From the NCBI GenBank assembly GCA_030849075.1, contig JASAOO010003448.1, positions 1 to 64,000 of the forward strand: a DNA stretch of 64,000 nucleotides. Reading direction: 5' to 3'. This stretch comes from Zelonia costaricensis (Eukaryota; Euglenozoa; Kinetoplastea; Trypanosomatida; Trypanosomatidae). Below are positions 47,777 to 58,085 of the stretch, in pieces. How positions within the stretch are numbered: the stretch's first letter is position 1; each line of letters starts with the position of its first letter. Both the position numbers and the translations under genes were made by a program. The notes under the pieces are model-generated. The model ran no database searches, was not told where the DNA came from, and saw only the letters and a list, made by a program, of their open reading frames with translations.

Positions 47777-48547
47777 CAGGGCCTGATGAGTTCGGGGGAG
47801 ATAATACGCTGAGTGAGTGGTTTTAGAGCACCTGACCCCGCTCGTAACTCCGGCTGATGACCGGCTAGTGGGGGGGTGGTGGTTCGAGGCGGTCTCGCCG
47901 TAAACGGAAAAGCCAATAACGACAGTAAAAGGCGCAATGTGCGCAGACGCGGGGGGGGGGGGTGCGAGTCGCTAGACGACGCCCACCCAGCGGGAGACGC
48001 ATGTTTCTCGTTTCCCAGTCCCCACCATCCTCAGGGAAGGGAGACAAAAAAAAAAGGCGCACCCGCAGGCAGCGACGCCGCCCAGACTCACCGCAGGCTT
48101 GCGGTTGGGTGCACGCGAGGACGTACAAGAGAAGAACATGCGACGTGCAACACGTGGCGCAGACACTCTCGTTGACGGTGCGGGCTTTTGCACTTGGCGA
48201 GACGCCTCCTCCACGTGTGTGGTGGCGCTGGCGCCACGTGCCTCACACCTTCTGTGCGCAAGGTGTGGGGCACACGTCCTCTCTCCCCGCTACGTGTACG
48301 ACGCACGCCTCCATCGCTCCCCCTCCATTCCTCGACACTTTCCCTTTCTCCTGTTCTTTACTTCCGCATTTCCGCTGCGTGCTTCTGCACCATGTTCTCG
48401 CCTCCACTGCATCGGCAGCCGCAACGGCTCCTCCCCCTTCTACCTCGCGTGCGTGGACGTAGTCTCCCCCCTTCTTTTTCTTGTTCTCCCGCTTCGCACG
48501 CCGCCGCAGCGTTTGCCAGGCTCCGCAACTCCACCCTCACCACCACC

Positions 48548-48589
48548 TCCATCTTTCCTCCCTCTCTCTCGCCCCTCGCTGCCCCACAG
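48548..48589 (+). other. Candidate spliced-leader acceptor for RPB11
   Basis: A C/T-rich tract ends in CACAG with AG at 48588-48589, 22 nt before the ATG at 48612. Confidence 0.5.
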
Positions 48590-48611
48590 CGGCCCCACTG
48601 GCTAAGGAAAG

Positions 48612-49016
48612 ATGGCGGTTCCCCATGGCATGCTGATCTCCCGCAACGACATCACCCCGGACAGTCTCGTGGACCTGCCGGGGGATCGCAAGATCGTGGA
48701 GCAGATCTCCAACACGATGGCCAACTCGTCCCTCTTCAAGATCGAGAAGGAGGACCACACGTTGGCCAACCTGCTGCGCATGAAGCTGCACGAGTCCCCG
48801 TTTGTGCAAATCGCCGGCTACCGCGTGCCGCACCCGACCAAGCACACGGTGGAGCTGCGCGTGCAGACGTCCTCGAACGGCAGCGACACGCCCATCCCAG
48901 CCCCGAAGAAGGCGTTGCAGGACGCAATCGACGGCTGCCTGCGCGACTTGGAGGTGTTCGAGGAGCAGCTCCGCAGTGAGGCACAGCAAAAGGGCCTCGA
49001 GCCGTCCCCGGCGTGA
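48612..49016 (+). CDS. RPB11: RNA polymerase II subunit RPB11
   Basis: This 134-aa protein belongs to the RPB11/AC19/RpoA-dimerisation family, which pairs with RPB3 to nucleate polymerase II assembly. Diagnostic blocks are EDHTLANLL (residues 47-55), AGYRVPHP (68-75) and ELRVQT (81-86), followed by a C-terminal helix ALQDAIDGCLRDLEVFEEQLR. The R-V-Q-T ending of the strand favours RPB11 over the polymerase I/III paralogue AC19. A short N-terminal extension of about 20 residues and a 9-residue Ser/Gly/Pro loop before the last helix make it slightly longer than the human protein (117 aa). It is a core transcription factor with no obvious link to its neighbours. Confidence 0.92.
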   Translation: MAVPHGMLISRNDITPDSLVDLPGDRKIVEQISNTMANSSLFKIEKEDHTLANLLRMKLHESPFVQIAGYRVPHPTKHTVELRVQTSSNGSDTPIPAPKKALQDAIDGCLRDLEVFEEQLRSEAQQKGLEPSPA

Positions 49017-49689
49017 GTCCGCGGCGGAGGGAGAGAGGTGAGCGGGTGCATGCGTCGACCGAGTGTGAACGCGCTTGCGGGTATGTGCTCGTGTGAGGAC
49101 GCACTCCTGTCCACACGGCACTGCCACTCTCTAGATGGACGCGTACTTGTGGGAGTCGTCCACGCGGTACTTCAGGGTACCCTGTCGTGCAGCGTTGTCG
49201 TGTGACAAGCGCGCAGGCTTGTCGGTGTTTCACGTTGGTCAGAGTCAGCGATACTGCCCTGCTTGAAGGCGGTGCGCTGTATGGTATGACGCTGCACAAC
49301 TGTAAAAAACAAAGAAAAGACAAGTAAAACCAAAGGCGCACATGTGATGGAAGGGGAATGCGATGGCGCACCTCGGCGACCCCCTTCTCGGTATGCTCTC
49401 GTCCTTCATCTTCCCCTTCGTTGCGAGCTTAAGGCAAAGCAGATGCCACGTGGGATGGGTGGTGCGCTGGCACCGCCGTGCGGTCCACCGCATTCGAAGT
49501 TCAGCAGTGAACTGAGGAAGCGCAAAGCGGGCACGGCAGCCCGTGGTTCATTCAATTTCATGAGAGGATCGCCCTTCTGCTGCTCACTGTTCACACTTCA
49601 CGAACTCCTTGTCGCACCGCACCCCGACTCCACTCCTCTGCAGGAGTTCGCGTTCGTTCCGCTCGATATCTGCATCACGACACATTCCG

Positions 49690-49718
<29 letters not shown>
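49690..49718 (+). repeat. (CA)n microsatellite
   Basis: A CA run of about 29 nt lies about 265 nt before the ATG at 49984. Confidence 0.9.
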
Positions 49719-49720
<2 letters not shown>

Positions 49721-49861
49721 GTCTCAGTGCGCAGTGCAAACGTGGCACCTTCGCCTTCGCCGAAACCCTCTGCACCGGCACGGTAGAGACTTTTGCGTGT
49801 CTCGCCGGCCCGCTGAGTGCCCTTCATCACAACGCCACTCTCACCCATACACGAATACACA

Positions 49862-49897
49862 TCTTCCCCCCCTCCCCTCCCCCCCCTTCAAGCACAG
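49862..49897 (+). other. Candidate spliced-leader acceptor for DGAT2-like fusion A
   Basis: A C-rich tract is followed by AG at 49891-49892 and again at 49896-49897, about 87-92 nt before the ATG at 49984. Confidence 0.45.
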
Positions 49898-49983
49898 CGG
49901 CCTCAAAAAAATAAATAACAAAGAATTAGTACATCACCGCCCTCCGTTGCCGTGTGTTCCTCGTGCGGAGGAGCCGTGGAAGC

Positions 49984-52900
49984 ATGGAGGAGGAGAGCCA
50001 GACAACGCAGAGGGCGGAGGGGCCCGCCGCTGCGACGCCGCCACCACCATCGCCATCGCCATCACCGTCACCGCCGTCGGCAGGGGCAAAGCGACCCCAC
50101 CCCACCCCGCTGCAGCCGGTGCAGTCCTCCAGTGATGCCGACCTGCCTCCACAGGCGGTGTCCGGTGAGTCGCCGGCGGTTGCGGCATCGCGCCCCGGTC
50201 ATTCCCACAGGCACCGCGCTCTTGGCTTCACCGCCACTCCCCTCGGCTTCGCGCTTTTCGCCGCGTGGCTGCTTGTCCTCTTCGCGGCCGTGTCCTTCGA
50301 CGTTGTGGTGGACGTCTTCCAGGCTCAGATTGCGCTGCGGCAGCCGCCGGTGGTGCCCGCTGCTCTGCTGCTCAGCGCGAATGCCGGCTTTCACGTGTTC
50401 CTCGTTGCGATGGCCATGCTGCTTGGCCGGCTGACCCGCCGCCGCTTTCGCTTTTTCCAGCCCTTCGTCGGCGGCGACGCGTTTGTGTTTCTGCAGCTTG
50501 TCGGTTACCTCCTCGTCTCCGTGTCGGCCGCCGTGCGGGCCGTGCTGCTGGCGCAGAAGAGGGAGCGCTACGGCGCCTATAGCGTGCTTGGCGTCTTCGC
50601 GGCGCTGGGCCACTGCCTGCTCCTGTGGTCCCTCCCATTCTTCCAATCGCCGTCCGCGACCACGGCGCCGCGTCGCAAGCGCGGCAGCGGCAACGAGGCA
50701 TCTTCCACCGGCGGCGCCCCATCGAAGGTGCTGGCGTGGCGGGCGCGGCTGTCGTGCTCGCCGCAGCGCGAGATTGCGTGGATTGTGCTGTGCTGCGTGC
50801 TCGTGAGCATCTCCGCGGCCATGGCGGAGTACCACCCGGCTTACCGCGGCGTCAACGTGGTCGTCGTGCTGGCGTTCCTGGCCGCCTCGCTGCTGACGAT
50901 ACAGTACGTGGTGGTGCCGCTGTGGCTGGCGGGTGAGTTCTACCACGTTTTCCTGCCTGTGGTGTTGCAGTCGCCGTCCATGTACGTTCTGCAGCTCTTC
51001 GGTAACGGACTGGTACTAGCGTCGCTCTACGCGGAGTGGATCCTCGTGACTGACACGCAGACCGCACCCGCCTCGTCGCAGCTCGGCTGCGGCTTGATGG
51101 CCGTCATGGCGGTCGGCGCGCACCTGCTGCTTGTCCACCAGCTACACATGTGGCAGTGCGAGTGCGCCGAGCGGGAGTCTGCCGCGGCGCAAGCGGACGC
51201 GGAGGACTGCGAGGCGTCTCTGCACACAACCGCCGCTGCCGCCGCGTCCGCTGGCCAGCTGCCCTCGTGGCTGCCGCCGTCCGCCAAGCCGACGTCGTTT
51301 CCAGGAACGGCCAGCCATCAACGCGTGCGCTCCGCTTCCCACACACAGCAGGTCAGCTCCGTCGGGCCCGTGATGTCGTCCCTCTTCAGCGTCCTGCTCT
51401 GCGTAACGCTTATTCTCATCCTGTACGTCTCCTCCGCTCCGCAGTACCACCTCAGCGCGTACGCCCGGGAGGGTCTCGCGCAGCTGCAGGCGCTGCTGCT
51501 CGTGTTGATGTTCGCGCAGCCCCTCATCACGCACTTCATGGGCGTCTTTATCTACGGCAAGGTGTACCGCATCTGGCAGCCGTTCGAGGGCAACGCCGAC
51601 TACATCCTGCTGCAGTCCGTGGGCTGGTGCTGCTACGGGGTCGCCATCTTCTTTGCCACGCTGCACCTCAGCGAGCGCGGCCACATCAACTTCTTGCTGC
51701 TTCTCATGGCACTGCTGGTCCTCTCGCAGTTCTTTGTGCACATGTCCGTGGCCCGCTTTGGACGCAAGGAGCTGCCAGCCGCCGCTGCTGCTGCCGCCAC
51801 GGCAACGGCGTCGACAGCACCGGCGAGGGCGGCCGCGGCCGCAGGAGGGGACGATGACGGGAGCGAGGGCTCGCCCAGCCGCAGCGCGCAGCTACCGGGC
51901 GACGAAACGGACAGGGCGGCCGCTGCGCCGTTGATGAGCGGCTCCTTCCTGACATCCGCCAGCGACGACACCCTCGCCGCCTCCACCGCGTCGGCCTCGC
52001 TGCACCACGACGGCAGCGGCGGTTCTGCGCTGCTGGCCTCCGTCGTCACGGGGGAGCTGCTGCTGGCGGCGGTGCTCATGGGCGTGTCGATGGTGCTCCG
52101 CGTCGTCGTCGCGGCCGCCCTCTACATGCGGCAGTTGGGCGAGACGGGGCAGACGGTGCTCGCGTCGGAGCAGTTTCCCGTCGCCGCGCTCGTGAGTGTT
52201 GCCACGCTCTTCAGCATCGCCGCCACCCCGACCCTACTGTGGTCGATGCGGCACCGCGTGCGCCTGCTGCACCCGCGCAGTCACGCCTATGTCGCGGTCG
52301 CCACGCTGGGGTGGGGCACGTACCTCCTGCTGCTGTCGCACTTCCTCGTGATGTGGGGGCTGCAGGGCATGGAGGAGGTGGCTGCGATGTCGCCCACCGC
52401 CCGCCTCGGGCTCTCGTGCTTCCTGCCGTCGTCGGAGCCGCTCTTGTCGGCCCCGCCGTCATCGCCGCCGTCCATGGCGGCCGCCAACACGGAGGTGTCG
52501 CTGGCCGCGGCGCTGGAGTGCGCCGTCGAGGGCTTCGTCTGGTGCTTCCCGTTTCTCTGCCTCATGGCGGGCAACCTCTTCGAGTCACAGGCGGTCCTGC
52601 GCGCCGCCAGCATCGAGACGCGCGTGCGCAGCGCCATGACCGCCGTCACAGAGCTGTTCGAGCGGCAGCGCACCGCGAGCGCCGGGGCTCACGCCGCCCT
52701 TCCGGCGGCAGAGGCAAAGCAGCTGAAGACGCTGCTGCGCATCATTGCGGGGTCGCGGCTGTCCGGCGCGGCGCACGCCGTCGGCGGCAGCGGCAACGGC
52801 GGCAGCCGCGAGAGCGGCAGCGGTGCCGGTGGGACCCCCGGCCTGGATCGCGGCGACGACGGCGCTGCCGACCCCGCTGATGTGCAGGCGATGCACGACG

Positions 52901-55470
52901 CCGCGCGGTACGTCACGTCGGTGCTGTGCGCCGGCACCTTCGCCGCCTTCTCGAGCGCCGCCTTTCTGGCCAAGGCGCAGCCCATTCTAACCCTCGGCTT
53001 CGGTGCGGTTGGCATGGCCACCCTGGGGCTCTCGTGCTTCGCCCTGCACTACGTCTACGGCACGCGCGTGCACAGTGCGGTGCGGCCCGTAAGCGACGCG
53101 GAAGGGGCGCCGTGTGTGCCGGTGTACACCTTCTTCATGCCGTTCCGCGGCGGCAGGCCCTTCGTCATCTACCAGGTACTCGGCTGGATCGCCTTCACGT
53201 GCGTCGGCAGCCTCATGGCAGCCTGCGCGGTCGAGGGGCGCGGGGCCCCGACGATGTTCCTCACGATGGCCGTTCTCAGCGTCGCCGCGCAGGTGGCGCT
53301 CTGCCGCGCCGTGCCGCTGTTTGACGAGACGCAGGTGTTCAGCCGCGGCTTTGTGCAGCGCAACACCGAGGGCCTGCTGGCCGCCATCGCCGTGGCGGCG
53401 ACGGTGTCGTTCTGCCGGGTGTACGACATGGCCGTGCACGGCCGCGCCACATCGCACGTTGTGTCCTCGCTGGTGCCGGTGGTGATCTGCAGCGTCTCGG
53501 TGTGCACGGCCATCCCGCTCGGGCTCGTCTCGCTGCAGCGCCAGGCGGAGCTCTACGGCCTTGGGTCCGTCGCCGACTGGTTCGCCGACGACGACGATGG
53601 CGACGACGACCAGGCCGACCTCGAGGCGAGCGTGGACGAGGCGGACGGCGCGGCGGACCGCCGGAGCAGCGGGGCGGGGGCCGCGTCTGCCGCGCCGACG
53701 CCGCAGCTGCCGCACTCCATCTACTCCCGCACCAACACGGAGTTGACCTTCTCGCCGCTGCTCGGCACACCCGGCATCGTGCGGCGCCGCTTTCCCGCTG
53801 CCACGACGCGCCGCGCCGCCGCCGCGACTGCCGCGAGCCGCCGTCGCAGCTTTGGCGCCGTGCTGTCGTTTCTGCTGGCCTCCGTCATGGCGATCCTCGT
53901 GGTGACGGTGCTGCCCTTTGCCGTCTTGTTCATGGGGTACGCGTACTACACGCAGCGCGCCACCGCTGCGTACGACCATGCCCTGCGGGCGGTGGAGGTG
54001 CTGCTGTGCTTCTTCATGGCCCTGGTGCTGCTGCCGATGGTGGTGGTGCCGGTGTTGGGCCGCTCCTCGACTCTGCGCAACGTGCACAGCGCCTTCTGCT
54101 GCTACGCGCTCTACTCGATCCCGACGTACATCGTTGTTGGCGGCGTGTCGGCGCCGTTCATCTACGACTGCCGCGGCACCTGGCTCTTCGCCATCAACAT
54201 GTGCAGCATGTCCTGTCTGTCGACGCTGCCGTACATGCCAGTGGCGATGCTGCTCTTCAGCGTCGGCGCCAGCGTGAGCTTCCTGCAGCACCACTTCTAC
54301 GACGGCCTCTACCGGCACAAGCACCCCTTCCACCCGGCACACTGCGTCATCGACCTCGCCTTCGCCGCCTTCTGGCTGTGGTACCAGCAGCGCTACCGCG
54401 GCCGGCCCGAGGTGACGGGGCGGCTGCAGAGCTGGACGGCGTCCCGCTTCTTCCAGCGCTACTTCTTCCGCGGCCTCAGCTACTACTTCTCCATGCGCGT
54501 CATCGTGGGCGAGGGCTACGTGCTGCCGGAGGAGGAGCCGTGCGTCGCCGACGCCGCCGCGCTGCCGCGAGTCGACCTCAGCAAGCCCGGCAGCCAGTAC
54601 ATGTTCTCCTTCCACCCCCACGGCGTCTTCCCGGGCACCTCGATTGTGGTGCCCAAGACGGAGATTTGGGAGAAGGCGGTGGGCCGCAGCACGACGCACT
54701 TCGTCTCCACGCACTGCGCCGACATCGTCTTCGCCGTGCCGCTGATGCGCGAGTTTCCGCTCTGCCTCGGGGCGATGAGCGTGGGCCGGCGCGGCATCGA
54801 GAACAGCCTCAAGCAGGGCAACAGCCCGCTCATCATCACGGGCGGGCAGGCCGAGATGCTGCTGACGAAGATGAGCGACGTCGAGATGCACGTCGTGTGC
54901 CACCACATCGGCTTCGTCCGCATGGCGATGAAGAGCCGCGTGCCACTCGTGCCGGTCATCTCCTTCTCCGAGAGCAACATCCTCGACAACGTGCACTGCA
55001 TCGGCGTGCAGCGCTGGTTCCTCAACCGCATTGCCTTTCCCTTCCCGGTGCTGCCGATGGGTCGCTGGCACCTTCCACTGCCGACGGCGAAGCCCGTGAC
55101 GATTGTGGTGGGGCAGCCGCTGCTGCCGCTGCCGGGCCGCGAGGACCCCGAGGACCCCGCGTGTGTGGAGGAGATGCGGCGGCGCTACTTTGAGCACCTC
55201 GAGGTGCTCTTCTACAAGTACCGCGCCGAGGCTGGCTACCCACAGATGGAGCTGTACCTGCACAACGGCATCTACAACGCCGGCGTGCGTGGCAGCGCCT
55301 CGACGTCGGTGCCGGTCGACGGCAAGCGCCGCACCGACACGTCCGCTGGGGAGCTCTCCATCGAGGTGCTCGAGAGTGCGGTGCGCCGTGCGTTCGCGGC
55401 GGCGCCGCAGGAGGCGCATGGCAAGAAGAAGGCGGCCGACGCTGCGGCGCACGAGAAGAAGAGGGCGTAG
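49984..55470 (+). CDS. Giant multi-span protein with C-terminal DGAT2-type acyltransferase domain (fusion A)
   Basis: This 1828-aa protein is about five times longer than an ordinary DGAT2. Residues 1480-1780 are the DGAT2-type domain. They hold YMFSFHPHG with His1544-Pro-His-Gly1547, the acyl-CoA:diacylglycerol acyltransferase active-site motif. ITGGQAEML (Gly1620-Gly1621) follows. VPVISFSESNIL parallels the family F-G-E-N-D block, and KPVTIVVGQPL is the closing strand. DGAT2 enzymes make triacylglycerol or wax esters on the ER membrane. The first about 1450 residues are many hydrophobic spans separated by Ala/Ser/Gly-rich loops. Modules recur with a P-F-x-G-(G) ... L-Q-x-x-G-W signature at residues 157-175, 531-548 and 1051-1068, and in weaker form near 320-340 and 762-777. 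I cannot name this N-terminal family. The C-terminal 70 residues are Lys/Ala-rich. Acyl acceptor is unknown. Confidence 0.88.
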   Translation: MEEESQTTQRAEGPAAATPPPPSPSPSPSPPSAGAKRPHPTPLQPVQSSSDADLPPQAVSGESPAVAASRPGHSHRHRALGFTATPLGFALFAAWLLVLFAAVSFDVVVDVFQAQIALRQPPVVPAALLLSANAGFHVFLVAMAMLLGRLTRRRFRFFQPFVGGDAFVFLQLVGYLLVSVSAAVRAVLLAQKRERYGAYSVLGVFAALGHCLLLWSLPFFQSPSATTAPRRKRGSGNEASSTGGAPSKVLAWRARLSCSPQREIAWIVLCCVLVSISAAMAEYHPAYRGVNVVVVLAFLAASLLTIQYVVVPLWLAGEFYHVFLPVVLQSPSMYVLQLFGNGLVLASLYAEWILVTDTQTAPASSQLGCGLMAVMAVGAHLLLVHQLHMWQCECAERESAAAQADAEDCEASLHTTAAAAASAGQLPSWLPPSAKPTSFPGTASHQRVRSASHTQQVSSVGPVMSSLFSVLLCVTLILILYVSSAPQYHLSAYAREGLAQLQALLLVLMFAQPLITHFMGVFIYGKVYRIWQPFEGNADYILLQSVGWCCYGVAIFFATLHLSERGHINFLLLLMALLVLSQFFVHMSVARFGRKELPAAAAAAATATASTAPARAAAAAGGDDDGSEGSPSRSAQLPGDETDRAAAAPLMSGSFLTSASDDTLAASTASASLHHDGSGGSALLASVVTGELLLAAVLMGVSMVLRVVVAAALYMRQLGETGQTVLASEQFPVAALVSVATLFSIAATPTLLWSMRHRVRLLHPRSHAYVAVATLGWGTYLLLLSHFLVMWGLQGMEEVAAMSPTARLGLSCFLPSSEPLLSAPPSSPPSMAAANTEVSLAAALECAVEGFVWCFPFLCLMAGNLFESQAVLRAASIETRVRSAMTAVTELFERQRTASAGAHAALPAAEAKQLKTLLRIIAGSRLSGAAHAVGGSGNGGSRESGSGAGGTPGLDRGDDGAADPADVQAMHDAARYVTSVLCAGTFAAFSSAAFLAKAQPILTLGFGAVGMATLGLSCFALHYVYGTRVHSAVRPVSDAEGAPCVPVYTFFMPFRGGRPFVIYQVLGWIAFTCVGSLMAACAVEGRGAPTMFLTMAVLSVAAQVALCRAVPLFDETQVFSRGFVQRNTEGLLAAIAVAATVSFCRVYDMAVHGRATSHVVSSLVPVVICSVSVCTAIPLGLVSLQRQAELYGLGSVADWFADDDDGDDDQADLEASVDEADGAADRRSSGAGAASAAPTPQLPHSIYSRTNTELTFSPLLGTPGIVRRRFPAATTRRAAAATAASRRRSFGAVLSFLLASVMAILVVTVLPFAVLFMGYAYYTQRATAAYDHALRAVEVLLCFFMALVLLPMVVVPVLGRSSTLRNVHSAFCCYALYSIPTYIVVGGVSAPFIYDCRGTWLFAINMCSMSCLSTLPYMPVAMLLFSVGASVSFLQHHFYDGLYRHKHPFHPAHCVIDLAFAAFWLWYQQRYRGRPEVTGRLQSWTASRFFQRYFFRGLSYYFSMRVIVGEGYVLPEEEPCVADAAALPRVDLSKPGSQYMFSFHPHGVFPGTSIVVPKTEIWEKAVGRSTTHFVSTHCADIVFAVPLMREFPLCLGAMSVGRRGIENSLKQGNSPLIITGGQAEMLLTKMSDVEMHVVCHHIGFVRMAMKSRVPLVPVISFSESNILDNVHCIGVQRWFLNRIAFPFPVLPMGRWHLPLPTAKPVTIVVGQPLLPLPGREDPEDPACVEEMRRRYFEHLEVLFYKYRAEAGYPQMELYLHNGIYNAGVRGSASTSVPVDGKRRTDTSAGELSIEVLESAVRRAFAAAPQEAHGKKKAADAAAHEKKRA

Positions 55471-57741
55471 AGCTACCTTCAGGCTGGGGTGCGGCTGGGC
55501 CGGAAACGGGAGCGATGACGTCGTGCGTGCCTGCTCCCCCCCCATGTGCGCTTCGCCGAAGTTGGTTAGGGGAGGGAAAGGGGGGAGGGGAAGGTGAGGG
55601 AGGGACAGACCGGCGTACCCACGCTCAAACCTCCGCTTCTCTTTTGTTGGGGTCGGACAGCTCCCATCACGTGCGCGTCCGTGTGTGTGTGCGTGTGTGT
55701 GTGTCTGGGGGGGAAGTGAAGTTGTGTGACGCTTTTACGGGGAGCAAAATGCGAAGTGGGTATCCGCTCTTTTTCTGCGTGCGTGGGGGTGGGGTGGCAG
55801 AAGAGGAGGAGCGAAGAGGAGACTCCATCGTCTTTCACAGTTCTCCGCTGTCTCGCCCTCATGGCGGACTCGTCGATCGTCGCTCGTTTTTCCTGTGTTT
55901 TGCATCTCTCTCTCTCTCCTTCACCCGGCACTCTCCGGCCTGCGCTGCGTCTGTTGTGGTGTTGCCGTATTGCCCGGGTTCGTCTCCTTCCAACCGTACG
56001 ATCATTTCTTTCGCGTGACGCGTTCCCGCAGTGCGTCTCTCAACAGCGATCTCCAGCCATAGGGCAACCACAACACAGCAGAGAACTGAACGAAGCGGCA
56101 GGAGGAAGCGCTGCACGGAAAGCGCCTTTCAAGGCGCCGACACACGTCTCGTGCGTACACCAACGGCGTACCACGGCTGCTTGTGCGCGCGCGCGAGAGA
56201 GAGATAGCGGCAATCGGCCACCTCTGTGTCTCCGCTGGCAAAGAGTTGCACCGCACCGCAGTTTTTCGTGCGCACTCACGGCCCCCCGTGCTTTCTTTTC
56301 TGAGTCACACCTGTGCTCAGCTTCCCGACTTCATCTGTTCCCATTCTTGCACCTTTTCTCGTCACACACACGTGTGCTTGTCTACACTGCGCGAGCACCA
56401 CGACAGCAACTTCTCACGGCCTAGCCGCACTGGTTGCATCACCCCAGCTTTCTGCTATCGAAGCTCCTTCTGCGCATTCCGACGGACACACCCACACACG
56501 CAGGCAGGCTCACAAATACACGCCAACACCGTTGCCCACTCGTGCTGCGCAAAGCTGGTCTCTCCAACACCACTACACAGCGGCACGCTACAGCTGATAC
56601 CACCGCATCACTCGCGTTCGCCCCCTCCCCCCAACTCTCTCTCCTTCTCACTCCTCCCCCCTCGATTTAGAGTCCGTGGGAGACGAGAGACGATCAGCGC
56701 TACCGGTCAACCTATACACAACTGCCCTGTTCTTTCCTCCGCTGCCTCAGCGCTCGCCACCGCAGCTGAAATACCAGACGGCCAGACCAGAGAACGTCGC
56801 GTACGACGGCGACGACAGTCACCACAGAGCAACAACAAAAAAGACGTCGGCGGCGGAAGCGACGAGGCCGCGCGCATCCCCTGCTGGCTTTGTTCTTGCT
56901 TCACCTCGTCAGCCGTGCGCAGCGTACTTACCCCGTGCCTGTCACCGTCACCCAGCCGCACCCCTCCCCTCCTCTCTCGGGCGAGTACTTCTGTTTTTTT
57001 TTGTTTCTTTTGTTGCTGTTAGTGCGCCTCTCCTTTTTTCCATATTCCGGGCGCCTGCCAACTGTCCACCGCGTGCTCTCGCGGTCCCTCCCAGGCATCC
57101 AACCCCACCATACGCAAGGGCACCGAGGCGACATTCCCCACATACACAGACAGAACAAGAATCGAAGCAGACACACACGCACACGGACAGAAATACAAAT
57201 CACAGCTCGCAGTTCGCCCCCCTCCCCCTCCCCCTCCTCCCCTCACGCCTTCCTTGGTCGCTTCAGCCGTCGCCGCCCTGTGAGCGTTTCTTGAGGACTC
57301 CCGTCTGGAGTCGTCAGCCCTCCCTCCTCCCTTCGTTTCCTCTGCATATTTCTCTCTCCGACTCCCTTTCCTTGTAGATCTTCGCGCTTTGTGTGTGTGG
57401 TTGTGGTCGTGGCCGACACGTTGGTGCGGCCACCTTGTCCACCCATCTTGACCCAGGCCAGGCACTGTGTTCGACGTAGCCAAGTGGCGCGTTGCACGCA
57501 GAGTGAGAGGGTGACAAGACACAGAGGACGGGGAAAGAGAGAGCGGATCACAACTGGGGCGTGACCGCGTCCGAGGCCGCCGGACTCCCGTTTGTCCCTG
57601 GACACTCTCGCGCGTGCTACCGTGGCCCATCAACGGTGTCACAATTCTGGCCTTTCTTCGTCCCTCTTTTTTTCTCGCGGGTGCCCTTTTGGCGTGGTCG
57701 TCGTGGCGATTTATGAGTCTGTCCGCGCGCACGTGTTCTGG

Positions 57742-57782
57742 CTACTCCCCACCTCCTCTTTTCCATTCTTTTTGTTTTGCAG
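57742..57782 (+). other. Strong candidate spliced-leader acceptor for DGAT2-like fusion B
   Basis: A C/T-rich tract grading into T-rich sequence ends in TTTTGCAG, with AG at 57781-57782. This is the best textbook-like 3' splice site in the window. The leader would be about 303 nt and would include the CA microsatellite. Confidence 0.6.
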
Positions 57783-57877
57783 TGTTGACCCCGTCACGTA
57801 GTCGTGACATCTTTCCTTCTCTTTAGTCTCGCGCTCTCTTGGCTGAAGCCCTGCCACCGCCGTTGCGCACTTGCTGA

Positions 57878-57878
<1 letters not shown>

Positions 57879-57912
<34 letters not shown>
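57879..57912 (+). repeat. (CA)n microsatellite in a 5' leader
   Basis: A CA run of about 34 nt lies between the candidate splice acceptor and the fusion B start codon. Confidence 0.9.
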
Positions 57913-57915
<3 letters not shown>

Positions 57916-58085
57916 GCGCGTACACAGGCACACGCGGACGCACACGCAGACAAACTGCTGCACGTGTGGACGTTAGTGCCGTGTGCATTCCGCCTGCCCC
58001 CCCCCCCTTCCTTGTCGCGTCCATCGCGGCTAGCGCGGTATCCACCCCTGACCCCCACCCCCTCTGCCGAGCTTGCTGTCTAGCT

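Larger units (their letters stand above)
46294..48611. other. Gene-free region of unusual composition (2.3 kb)
   Basis: No intact gene is seen. The part from about 47030 to 47700 is visibly poorer in G/C than the rest of the window and T-rich. It contains a frame encoding a C2H2-type zinc finger without an ATG (47483-47545). Immediately downstream are tRNA-like promoter boxes (47810-47891). A pyrimidine-rich leader for RPB11 occupies 48320-48590. Confidence 0.55.
49017..49983. other. Intergenic region
   Basis: No gene is seen. A mixed-composition GC-rich segment follows the RPB11 stop and ends in an A-rich stretch (49301-49332). A CA run (49690-49718) and a C/T tract with AG at 49891-49892 or 49896-49897 precede the next gene. 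Confidence 0.6.
55471..58085. other. Intergenic region (2.6 kb)
   Basis: No gene is seen. A short GT tract (about 55682-55704) lies after the upstream stop. Mixed and C/T-rich DNA fills most of it. A strong splice-like AG (57781-57782) and a long CA run (57879-57912) precede fusion B. Confidence 0.6.

Noticed and set aside
52987..55545. 852-codon open frame on the minus strand
   Set aside because: It is the antisense shadow of DGAT2-like fusion A. High GC3 removes stops on the opposite strand; its translation is His/Arg/Val-rich with no domain.
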